From contig NZ_SNWA01000002.1 in the NCBI RefSeq assembly GCF_004361815.1, positions 1,860,001 to 1,924,000 of the forward strand: a DNA stretch of 64,000 nt. Reading direction: 5' to 3'. The notes below the pieces were generated by a model. That model saw only the letters and a program-made list of their open reading frames with translations. It made no database searches and was not told where the DNA came from. The stretch's first letter is position 1. The number at the start of each line of letters is the position of its first letter. This stretch comes from Paraburkholderia sp. BL10I2N1 (GTDB lineage: Bacteria; Pseudomonadota; Gammaproteobacteria; Burkholderiales; Burkholderiaceae). Below, in pieces: positions 18,668 through 26,573 of this stretch. Both the position numbers and the translations under genes were made by a program.

Positions 18668-18776
18668 TCGCTTCGTCGCCTCGTCCGCGTAGCGGATCCG
18701 CGTACGGCCATGCGGCACCGGTTCGCCATTTTCATCGAGATTGACAAACACCATCTTCTCGACCGTCAGGATGCAT
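18668..18776 (-). pseudogene. Possible remnant of a hotdog thioesterase C-terminus
   Basis: On the minus strand LTVEKMVFVNLDENGEPV followed by PHGRTRIRYADEATKR reads like the last strand and tail of an acyl-CoA thioesterase of the hotdog fold. The upstream part is absent: a stop lies just before, and the frame runs on into the mlaA terminator without a normal stop. The assignment is by sequence style only and is weak. The remainder of the 18571-18894 gap holds the terminator and nothing else recognised. Confidence 0.3.
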
Positions 18777-18894
18777 ATAAGGGTTTTCCCTCATTACGCG
18801 AGAGCCAAGGAGAAAAGAGACGCCGAACGCGATCGACGATACAAGGAAGAGGGTGAAGAAGGCCGTCTGGCGGACGACCCGATTCGGACGCCTG

Positions 18895-19605
18895 TCAGGC
18901 CGTCCGCAGGGCCCCGGCCGCACCGAGTGCGCGGCGCGCCTGTACTAGTGACTGACGCGCAGCGCGGGCATCGGCGGCAAGCCGGATGAGTGAGCCGAGC
19001 TGCGAGGGCTGCCGCACCAGTTCTCGCAGGATCGGCCCGATCGCGGTGTGGCCATCGTCGCGTAGACCGGCCGTCGCGGCGGGCGGCAGGGTACGCCATG
19101 CCGGATCGACGATTGCGCGGCAGACAGCGAACGGCAACCCGTGAGCGGCAGCAATCGCGGCGGCGATGTGCGACTCCATATCGACGGCCAGCGCCCCGGT
19201 CTTTCGGTGAAGCGCCTGCTTGCCGTGCGCGCTGGTAAGCGGTGCCGTGACCGCGGCCAGCGTCCCGCGGCGCAACTGCGCGCCCAACGGCGTAACGTTG
19301 AGCGCGGCCGCGAGGCGCTCCGTCCACCCGGCGTCTGTCGTCACGCGGCCGAACGGTCCGTCGACGGCATCGGCCACGATCAACGTTCCCGCTTCCAGAT
19401 CCGGCGCGAGGCCGCCCGCCGTCCCGAAACTGACAATGCCGCTGCAACCGCGCACCAACGCCGCTCTCAGCGCGCGCTCGAGCAGATCGGCGCGCGCCGC
19501 AAACACCACGTCAACGCCCTCGCCGCGTGCGATGCGCGCCTCGAATGCCATGCCGGTCACAGCGATCACCGGCAGGGCTTCGCCGGTCACAGATGTCACG
19601 GGCAC
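18895..19605 (-). CDS. hpnG: Hopanoid phosphorylase HpnG
   Basis: A roughly 236-residue protein of the PNP/UDP nucleoside phosphorylase superfamily. SFGTAGGLAPDL and GALAVDMESHIAAAIAAAHGLPFAVCRAIVD are the phosphate-site and purine/ribose-site motifs. HpnG removes adenine from adenosylhopane to give phosphoribohopane on the way to bacteriohopanetetrol. The start is uncertain: GTG codons at 19605 and 19599 or TTG at 19611 all overlap or abut the end of shc, so the two genes are translationally coupled. It is the last gene of the hpnD-hpnE-shc-hpnG operon. Confidence 0.87.
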   Translation of the reverse strand: MPVTSVTGEALPVIAVTGMAFEARIARGEGVDVVFAARADLLERALRAALVRGCSGIVSFGTAGGLAPDLEAGTLIVADAVDGPFGRVTTDAGWTERLAAALNVTPLGAQLRRGTLAAVTAPLTSAHGKQALHRKTGALAVDMESHIAAAIAAAHGLPFAVCRAIVDPAWRTLPPAATAGLRDDGHTAIGPILRELVRQPSQLGSLIRLAADARAARQSLVQARRALGAAGALRTA

Positions 19606-19607
19606 GA

Positions 19608-21692
19608 TCAAATCCCGACCGTGACGCGCGTGGTCCGGTCGTGCTTGAGCTGCCGGTAACGCGCCAGCGCCCACAGCGGGAAGAACTTGCGATAGCCGTG
19701 GTAGCGCAGATAGAACACGCGGGGGAATCCTGTGGCGGTAAAACGGGTTTCGTCCCACAAACCGTGATCGCGCTGCTCAGCCATCAGGTACGCGATGCCG
19801 CGCTCGACAGCCGGATGATCGACGGCGCCCGCTGCCATCAGGCCCATGAGCGCCCAGGCGGTCTGCGATGCGGCGCTCGGCGCCTGCTCGTAGCCGCGAT
19901 AGTCGAGCTTGTAACTGGTGCCGTCTTCGCCCCACCCGCCGTCGGCGTTCTGGATCTTGACGAGCCATTGCACCGCGCGCACGAAACGCGGATCGTCGTG
20001 CTTCATCCCGGCGGCGTTCAGCGCGCACAGCGCCGTCCACGTGCCGTAGATGTAATTCATGCCCCAGCGGCCGTACCAGCTGCCGTCGGCTTCCTGCTCC
20101 TTCAGCAGATAGTCGTAGGCGCGGCGCGCCGGCTCGCTCGTCGACGGCATTTCGCCGAGTTGAGCCAGCATCGACAGACAGCGGCCCGAAACGTCCGCTG
20201 TGGGCGGATCGAGCAACGCGCCGTGATCGGAGAACGGAATGTTGTTCAGGTAGTACTGTGTGTTTTCCGGCTCGAACGCGCCCCACCCGCCGTCGCTGCT
20301 CTGCATGCCGACCACCCACTCGCGTGCCCGCGCAATCGCTTCGCGGTCGACATTCGATTTCGTGAGCGCGGCCGCGCGATCCATCGCCATCACGACCACC
20401 GCCGTATCGTCGACGTCCGGATAGTGCGGGTTCGCGTACTGGAACGCCCAGCCGCCAGGACGCACATCAGGACGACGCGAAATCCAGTCTCCGCGCACCC
20501 CGAGAATCTGCAGCGGGCGCAGCCATTGCAGGCCACGCAACACGGCCTCTTCGGCACGCGGGTCGCCGGTTTCGAGTAACGCGTGCGCGGCGAGCGACGT
20601 ATCCCACACCGGCGACAGACACGGCTGGCAATACGCCTCGTCCTCGTGAATCACGAGCAGCTTGTCGATCGAGCGACGCGCGATGGCGCGATTCGGGTGA
20701 TCGGCTGGATAGCCGAGCACGTCGTACATCATCACGGAATTCGCCATCGCCGGGAAAATCGCGCCAAGCCCGTCTTCGCCGTTCAGCCGTTCATCGACGA
20801 AGGTCACGGCGGCGTCGATCGCGCGCTGACGCGTGTACTTCGGAAACAGGCCGTCGACCATCCGCAGCACGCCATCGACGGCGCGGAAAAAGGCAAACCA
20901 GCCCTTGCTTTGATGCGTCGCCTTCCGCGACAGGCCGACGGTAACGGGAGCCCCGCGGAACAGCTCATCGATCCGCACGCCGCGCGGGTTGCGCGCCACC
21001 GGACGCTTCGCGTTCAACACCAGGAGCGGCACGATCACCGTACGCGCCCAGTACGACACTTTCGACAGATGGAACGGGAACCACTTCGGCAGCGACATGA
21101 TCTCGACCGGCATCATCGGCACGGCGTACCACGTCACCACGCCGAACAGCGCGAGCAGGATGCGCGTAAACACGTTCGCGCCTTCCGCGCCGCCATGCGC
21201 GAGGATCGCGTCACGGGCACGCCGCATGTGTTCGGCGTCTTCGGCGTCGCCGATCATTTTCAGTGCAAAGTAGGCCTTGACGCTGGCACTGATGTCGAGC
21301 GCGCCGTCGGTGAAAAGCGGCCAGCCGCCGTTGGGCAATTGAATGCGGCGCAAATACCGGCCTATATTATGTTCCAGTTCGAGATTCGGTTCTTCGCCGA
21401 GATAGTGGACTAGCAGAACGTACTCGGCGGGAATCGTCGCGTCGGCTTCAAGTTCGTAGACCCAGTGGCCGTCGGAGCGCTGCGCGGCGAGGATCGCGTC
21501 GGTCGCGCGCGTGACTGCAGTCTCCAGCGCGGCTTCGGGTGAATCAGCGGAAGCGATCTGAGTTGCACCTTGATTGGTATCTTGAGTCGCGGCCTGAGGC
21601 ACAGCTTCCGTGTTTGTCGCTTCCGTCGCCGGTTCCGACATCGGGGGCGTAGCGTCGGTGTCCATCGTCGGGACTTGGGATAGATCGTTCAT
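19608..21692 (-). CDS. shc: Squalene-hopene cyclase (Shc/HpnF)
   Basis: A 694-residue enzyme. The catalytic DxDDTA motif appears as DVDDTA near residue 425, and several QW repeats are visible (GGWPLFTDGALD, GGWGAFEPENTQYY, GSWYGRWGMNYIYGTW, GGWGEDGTSYKL). It cyclises squalene to hopene and hopanol at the inner membrane. The N-terminal 60 residues are a Thr/Ala/Glu-rich extension, longer than in Alicyclobacillus Shc. The start ATG overlaps the hpnE stop (ATGA). All motifs are intact. Confidence 0.96.
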   Translation of the reverse strand: MNDLSQVPTMDTDATPPMSEPATEATNTEAVPQAATQDTNQGATQIASADSPEAALETAVTRATDAILAAQRSDGHWVYELEADATIPAEYVLLVHYLGEEPNLELEHNIGRYLRRIQLPNGGWPLFTDGALDISASVKAYFALKMIGDAEDAEHMRRARDAILAHGGAEGANVFTRILLALFGVVTWYAVPMMPVEIMSLPKWFPFHLSKVSYWARTVIVPLLVLNAKRPVARNPRGVRIDELFRGAPVTVGLSRKATHQSKGWFAFFRAVDGVLRMVDGLFPKYTRQRAIDAAVTFVDERLNGEDGLGAIFPAMANSVMMYDVLGYPADHPNRAIARRSIDKLLVIHEDEAYCQPCLSPVWDTSLAAHALLETGDPRAEEAVLRGLQWLRPLQILGVRGDWISRRPDVRPGGWAFQYANPHYPDVDDTAVVVMAMDRAAALTKSNVDREAIARAREWVVGMQSSDGGWGAFEPENTQYYLNNIPFSDHGALLDPPTADVSGRCLSMLAQLGEMPSTSEPARRAYDYLLKEQEADGSWYGRWGMNYIYGTWTALCALNAAGMKHDDPRFVRAVQWLVKIQNADGGWGEDGTSYKLDYRGYEQAPSAASQTAWALMGLMAAGAVDHPAVERGIAYLMAEQRDHGLWDETRFTATGFPRVFYLRYHGYRKFFPLWALARYRQLKHDRTTRVTVGI

Positions 21693-22954
21693 CGGCGTTC
21701 CAAAGGTTCATTGAGCAGCAGATCCGCGGCCTTCTGGCCTGAGCGGATCGCGCCTTCAATCGTTGCGGGCAGGCCGGTGGCCGTCCAGTCACCCGCGAGC
21801 ATCAAATTGTTCCAGCGCGTGCGCGTGGCGGGGCGGCGCATTTCCTGATCCGGCACTGACGCGAACGTCGCACATTCATCGACGACGACCTGCCAGGCTG
21901 GCATCGGCTCAACCGGCAGGCCTGCCGCGAGCGCCACCTCGGCCCAGAGCGTCTTCGCGAGTTCGTCGCGCGGCATATCGAGCAGACGCTCGGCACCGTT
22001 GATCGTGACCGACAGGCGGCCGTCGGACGCGAAGAGCCACCCGGCCGTCGCGTTGACGAGCCCCATCAGGGGCGGCAGCCCGAACGGCGGCTCGACCGCG
22101 AAGTGCGCGCTGACGACCGCGCTAAAGCGATCCGGCGTCTGCACACCCGGCACGAGCGTCTGCGCGACCTCCGGCGGCACGGCGAGCACCACCGCATCGC
22201 TGGCATTGAGCGCAATGCTTTCGTCCGCGAAATGCAGGGACGCTACCCGACCCGACTCCGAGAACGTGAAATCCGTAAGCTGCGAACCGAGCCGGATGTC
22301 GGCGCCGCCGTGCTGCAGCAGGCGCAAGGCCGGATCGACGAAGGCGCTGCCCAGCCCGCTACGCGCCATAAGCGGCCGGCACGCCTCGCCGCCAGCCAGC
22401 AGCGTTTCGCGCAAAACAGCGGCGGCCAGCTCGGCCGTGCCGTCACGTGGCTCGACATTCAGCACCGCCAGAAACAGCGGCCGCAACAGGCGATCCCAAA
22501 GCACGCCGTTGCAGCGCATGGTCTGCGCCATCGTACGGCCGGGCTTCGCGAACAGCAGCGGCGCGAGCGACAGGTAATCCGCCGGCTGTGTGTCAGGCAC
22601 GCGCGCGGCTGCATCGAAGACCCACAGCGGCAACCGTCCTGCCGACAGCCTCGCGGTCCAGCGGACCCGGGTAGCCAGATCCATGAACGCGAACTCAGGT
22701 TGCGTCGGGCCTACCAGCTGGTCTGCGGCGCCGATCGCCCGCGCGTAGTTCAGCGTGGCATGATTGCCGGACCACACCAGATGATTACCGTTGTCGATCG
22801 TCGCGCCAAGTGACCGATCGTACCAGGAACGGCAGCGGCCGCCTGCCTGCCCGGCGGCTTCATGTAATACGACGCGCGCGCCGCGCCGCTGCAATTGCAC
22901 CGCAGCGGCCAGGCCGGCAACGCCTGCGCCGATCACATGAACAATCTTTGACAT
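21689..22954 (-). CDS. hpnE: Hydroxysqualene dehydroxylase HpnE
   Basis: A 421-residue FAD-dependent amine-oxidase-like protein. The Rossmann motif HVIGAGVAGLAAAVQLQRRG starts near residue 5, followed by GGRCRSW and a C-terminal FAD segment LMLAGDWTATGLPATIEGAIRSG. HpnE converts hydroxysqualene to squalene, the third step from farnesyl diphosphate. The start MSKIVHVIG at 22954 overlaps the hpnD stop (ATGA). A longer upstream frame is an artefact of the hpnD antisense. Confidence 0.93.
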   Translation of the reverse strand: MSKIVHVIGAGVAGLAAAVQLQRRGARVVLHEAAGQAGGRCRSWYDRSLGATIDNGNHLVWSGNHATLNYARAIGAADQLVGPTQPEFAFMDLATRVRWTARLSAGRLPLWVFDAAARVPDTQPADYLSLAPLLFAKPGRTMAQTMRCNGVLWDRLLRPLFLAVLNVEPRDGTAELAAAVLRETLLAGGEACRPLMARSGLGSAFVDPALRLLQHGGADIRLGSQLTDFTFSESGRVASLHFADESIALNASDAVVLAVPPEVAQTLVPGVQTPDRFSAVVSAHFAVEPPFGLPPLMGLVNATAGWLFASDGRLSVTINGAERLLDMPRDELAKTLWAEVALAAGLPVEPMPAWQVVVDECATFASVPDQEMRRPATRTRWNNLMLAGDWTATGLPATIEGAIRSGQKAADLLLNEPLERR

Positions 22955-23802
22955 CAGAAGAACGCATACCGCGCGACGATCCACAGCAGCCGCGCCCGCG
23001 GCTTGCTCACTTTCGTGCGCGGAATGTCGAACCCGCGCTCGACAGTGCGTTCGAGCAGGCAACGATAGACACCCGACATGATGCGCGGGGCGCGCACACA
23101 ATTTCGCGGCTGGGAACCCATGATCTGGTCCGCCGTGGCGAAATGTGCCTTAGCGCGCTCGACGAGCGGCGCGCACGCGCGCGGCAGCGAAGGATCGTCG
23201 GCGATCGCGTGCGGATCCACGGTCGCGATGCCTTCGCGCGCGAGCAGTTCGCGCGGCAGATAGCAACGGTTGATGCCCGCGTCTTCGTCGATGTCGCGCA
23301 GGATGTTCGTCAACTGCAGCGCACGGCCGAGATGATGGGCCAGCTCGCGCCCCGGCTCTTCCTGCATCCCGAATATCCTCACCGACAAACGGCCGGCCGC
23401 GCTCGCGACACGGTCGCAGTAGAGGTCAAGCGTGGCTTCGTCGGGAGCGACGATGTCTTCGGCGGCGTCCATCGCCATGCCGTTGATCATCTCGTGGAAA
23501 TCTTCGCGCTGCAGGTGGAACGTATGAATGTGACGGGTCAGCGCGCGCAACGAAGCGCGCGGCGCACCCGCATAGCACGCGTCGATATCGGCGCGCCAGC
23601 GCTCGAGCGCGGCAGCACGCTCGCCGCGTGGCATATCGCTGTCGGCGATGTCATCGACAGCGCGACAGAAGGCGTAGACCTGATACATTGCATCGCGCTG
23701 CGCCGCCGGCAGGATGCGCATTGCGAGATAGAACGAGCTACCGGAGGTTACGGCAGCGGCGTCGGTTTCTGTATCGTCCACGACAAGGTTGGGAACGGCC
23801 AA
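22954..23802 (-). CDS. hpnD: Presqualene diphosphate synthase HpnD
   Basis: A 282-residue squalene/phytoene-synthase-like protein. The two Asp-rich motifs are CRAVDDIADSD and LTNILRDIDEDA. Family segments SSFYLAMRILP and YLPREL are present. It joins two farnesyl diphosphates to presqualene diphosphate. No ATG lies at the expected N-terminus. TTG at 23802, preceded by GGAG, gives (M)AVPNLVVDDTETD and the normal length; the frame continues upstream without a fitting start. hpnC, which acts next in the three-enzyme route, is not in the window. Confidence 0.9.
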   Translation of the reverse strand: MAVPNLVVDDTETDAAAVTSGSSFYLAMRILPAAQRDAMYQVYAFCRAVDDIADSDMPRGERAAALERWRADIDACYAGAPRASLRALTRHIHTFHLQREDFHEMINGMAMDAAEDIVAPDEATLDLYCDRVASAAGRLSVRIFGMQEEPGRELAHHLGRALQLTNILRDIDEDAGINRCYLPRELLAREGIATVDPHAIADDPSLPRACAPLVERAKAHFATADQIMGSQPRNCVRAPRIMSGVYRCLLERTVERGFDIPRTKVSKPRARLLWIVARYAFF

Positions 23803-23980
23803 GACGATCTCCGCTGAAGCGCCGGCTGGCGGCGCTAAGGACGCCAGCCGGCAGGGCATGCCGTCCGCGCGCGCGGACACGCGCGAAACAATACCGGCAG
23901 GGATGCCGGAAACGGCGAAAAGTATAACAACCTTTGGACTGCGCCGCAGTTCAGGAGCAGGAATGACCGCCCGGAACCGC

Positions 23981-24919
23981 TCAGATAAAGGCCACGGAGC
24001 GGTTTCTGCCCTGGCGCTTGGCGCTGTAGAGCGCCGCGTCGGCTTCGTTGATGAGCACTTCATAGGCCGGCACGCCGGTGCGCGCGCACGCCCCGCCGAC
24101 GCTTGCGGTCACCGGCACTTTCGCGCCCTGCACATCGACCGGCGTGTCGCCAATGGTCTGACGGATCTTTTCAGCGACCAGCATGGCGTCTTCGAGCGGC
24201 GTGCACGGCAGCAGCAGCGCAAATTCCTCACCCCCGAAACGCCCGAAAATGTCCTGCACCCTGACCACGTCGGCGACCCGCTGCGCCATCACGCGCAGCA
24301 CCGTATCGCCCACGACGTGGCCGAACTGGTCGTTGATCTTCTTGAAATGATCCAGATCGAACAGCAGCACCGACAGATCGCCGCCATAGCGCTGCCAGCG
24401 GGTGTATTCGTCGCGCAGCCGGGCCTCGAAATAGCGGCGGTTCGCAATGCCAGTGAGCCCGTCGCGATCCGCGTATTCCTGCAGCTTGGCGACCGCCTCT
24501 TCGCGTTCGCGCTGCACGATGCTGACTGCGGTGACGTCGGAGATCGTGACACACACGGCAACCACTTCACGTTCGCGCGTGAGCGGCATGAACGTGCAGT
24601 CCTGCTGCATGAAATCGACACCGCCAGTAATCGGCCGGTCATGGTCGAAGCGGAACAGGTAGGGACGCTGCTCCCACGAACTGAACGCGAAACTGCCGAG
24701 CTGGAACACGCTCTCGAGCTTGCGGGTAAGCCACACACGCGGCAACTCGGGAAAACTGGCGAAAATCGACTTGCCGACCACCTGTTCCGCCGACAACCCG
24801 CTGTGATCGTGCATAAAACGGTTCCACATCAGAACCTTCATCTCGCGGTCGAGCACAAAGATGCCGAAGCCGACACGTTCGACAACCAGATCGCTCAACG
24901 ACGAGACCGTTTCATTCAT
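23981..24919 (-). CDS. PAS-GGDEF diguanylate cyclase
   Basis: A 312-residue soluble protein. An N-terminal PAS domain occupies about residues 10-130 (GIFVLDREMKVLMWNRFMHDHSG). A short coiled linker follows, then a GGDEF domain at 150-312 with DRDGLTGIANRRYFEARL and the active-site signature RFGGEEF. An RxxD-type inhibition site is not obvious. It should make cyclic di-GMP in response to a PAS signal. It overlaps the CheC gene by 4 bases and is the last gene of a three-gene signalling operon. Confidence 0.92.
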   Translation of the reverse strand: MNETVSSLSDLVVERVGFGIFVLDREMKVLMWNRFMHDHSGLSAEQVVGKSIFASFPELPRVWLTRKLESVFQLGSFAFSSWEQRPYLFRFDHDRPITGGVDFMQQDCTFMPLTREREVVAVCVTISDVTAVSIVQREREEAVAKLQEYADRDGLTGIANRRYFEARLRDEYTRWQRYGGDLSVLLFDLDHFKKINDQFGHVVGDTVLRVMAQRVADVVRVQDIFGRFGGEEFALLLPCTPLEDAMLVAEKIRQTIGDTPVDVQGAKVPVTASVGGACARTGVPAYEVLINEADAALYSAKRQGRNRSVAFI

Positions 24920-25539
24920 AAGCTGGAAAGCAGCGCATCGAGCGCCTCATTCATGTGGCGGATCGAATCTTCCGTCATCAACATCACAAGATGCGCACGG
25001 AAGCTCTGGTCTTCGAGCGCGAAATTCACTTCGACGAGCAGCGCGACTTCCCAGGCCAGCACGTTGGCCTGGAACACCTCGTCGAGCGACATCGCCGCGC
25101 CGAGCAGCCCCGGCGCCGAAAACACCGGCGTGCGGCCCAACTGGTCGAGAATGCACGACACGCAGGCGCCCGTCAGGATGTTCGCGACGTCGTAGACCAG
25201 TTCTTCCTGCGAGACCGTCTCGTACGCGGAACCTACATACGGATCGTTCACGAGCGCGCAAAGCTGCGCGATGCTGCCGCTGCGGCAGATCACCAGTGCC
25301 TCGCCCTTGATATCGGAGCGGAATCCCTGCCGGACGGCCGTGACCGGCTCGTCGATACCCGTCATGTCGCGCAGCGTATTGGCGGCTTCGCGCACGGCAA
25401 CCACCCGCACGCGGGGCACCGACAGCTCGATGAAGGTATCGAGCAGAGTCGCGAGACGGGTCGCGGCCTGGCCCATCGCCAGGTTGGCGACCTCCTGTAG
25501 CGCGTCGCGCTGGTCTTCGTTGAGGACTGGCTCAGACAT
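24916..25539 (-). CDS. CheC-like phosphatase
   Basis: A 207-residue CheC/CheX-family protein. Both family signatures are recognisable: DALQEVANLAMGQA near residues 12-25 and EELVYDVANILTGAC near residues 112-126, each with the acidic and Asn residues needed for phospho-Asp hydrolysis. CheC proteins dephosphorylate CheY-type receivers. The gene directly upstream encodes a single-domain receiver (8-base overlap), an obvious partner. It sits between that receiver and a diguanylate cyclase, away from any flagellar or chemotaxis cluster. Confidence 0.85.
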   Translation of the reverse strand: MSEPVLNEDQRDALQEVANLAMGQAATRLATLLDTFIELSVPRVRVVAVREAANTLRDMTGIDEPVTAVRQGFRSDIKGEALVICRSGSIAQLCALVNDPYVGSAYETVSQEELVYDVANILTGACVSCILDQLGRTPVFSAPGLLGAAMSLDEVFQANVLAWEVALLVEVNFALEDQSFRAHLVMLMTEDSIRHMNEALDALLSSL

Positions 25540-25900
25540 ACAACCCGTACTCCTTGAGGATGGGTAGTAGCACCTCGGGGATCACCGGCTTCGCGACGAA
25601 CGCGATCGCACCGAGGTTGCGCACACGCGCTTGCGCCATCGGCTGGACGTCGGCTGACACGACAATCACGAACGTGTTGAGATCCTCGTGCTGTAGCGCT
25701 TCAAGCACCTGAAACCCGGTCATGCCGGGCATGGTCAGGTCGAGGAACATCACGGAAGCCTTGCCCGCGCGATACAGTTCGAGCGCCTCGATGCCATTCG
25801 ACGCATAGGCGATCTCGATGTCCCAGTCCGCCGGAAGTGCTCGGGTGAGCACCTTGCGGGCGAGGAGTGAATCGTCGGCGATCACAATGGGCAAAGGCAT
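25532..25900 (-). CDS. Single-domain response regulator (CheY-like)
   Basis: A 122-residue receiver domain with no output domain. Asp9/Asp10 form the acidic pocket, Asp54 in MFLDLTMPG is the phosphorylation site, and Lys104 in FVAKPV is the conserved lysine. It is the first gene of the operon with CheC and the GGDEF protein. It probably passes a phosphorylation signal that CheC ends and that tunes c-di-GMP output (inference from gene order). Confidence 0.93.
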   Translation of the reverse strand: MPLPIVIADDSLLARKVLTRALPADWDIEIAYASNGIEALELYRAGKASVMFLDLTMPGMTGFQVLEALQHEDLNTFVIVVSADVQPMAQARVRNLGAIAFVAKPVIPEVLLPILKEYGLYV

Positions 25901-26573
25901 GGCGGCGGGTCTGAAGACAGGATAGGCTCGTGCGCGTTAACGGCAGAATTCAGCCATTCTTTAGCCTGCCGGCCTGGCAGCGCGAGAGATGAGCGGAAGC
26001 AGGGTCGAACTGGCGCACGCCTGCGGCGCCGTGTATGGCGAAAGCGGCGCGCGAACGACAACGACGATGTCCGGCATGTTCGACTACCCCGTACGTGAAC
26101 CAACGCGGTAGCGGACACCGGATAACCGATGCTTCACGCCCCGCGCGCATTTCCGCGAAGCCTGTTTAGCACGCATTAAACGCGCAATATCGGACGGGCT
26201 CTCGCGGCAGATACATCCGAACATGGCGGACGCATTAATTTTGTGGATCGATTTTCGAAGTAAACAGGCGAAAAGGCAACCCGCCAAAATCGCATCAGCG
26301 ATTAAAATCAACCCGCATTATCTGCGAGCGAATATAAATTCTTCGCGCCAAGCCAATAAAATCCCGTTTTTTTACTTTTGTGTACGTTTGCGCTTCCAGA
26401 TTCGTCGCTGTTTCGAAAAAATCCGGCTAAAACACGAAGTCTGGCGGGGAAATGAGATGGATTTGTTCTCCAATGGCCCCGGGCGCCGGTTTCTTCTCGT
26501 TTATGATGTAAGCGGTAACGACCCTCACCGCCGCCCGCGCGCCCGCTTTTGACGACCTCCAGCCCTACCGACG
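25901..26573. other. Gene-free divergent promoter region, partly AT-rich
   Basis: This region separates the CheY operon from the divergent hybrid kinase. The part from about 26165 to 26420 is much richer in A and T than its surroundings. No coding frame or repeat is convincing. It probably contains both promoters. Confidence 0.5.

Noticed and set aside
18732..18923. Small membrane protein frame near 18.8 kb on the minus strand
   Set aside because: One hydrophobic stretch, but no ribosome-binding site, and it overlaps the end of hpnG and the thioesterase-like remnant in another frame.
23789..25195. A 468-codon frame opposite the GGDEF and CheC genes
   Set aside because: Antisense to two genes with intact catalytic motifs.
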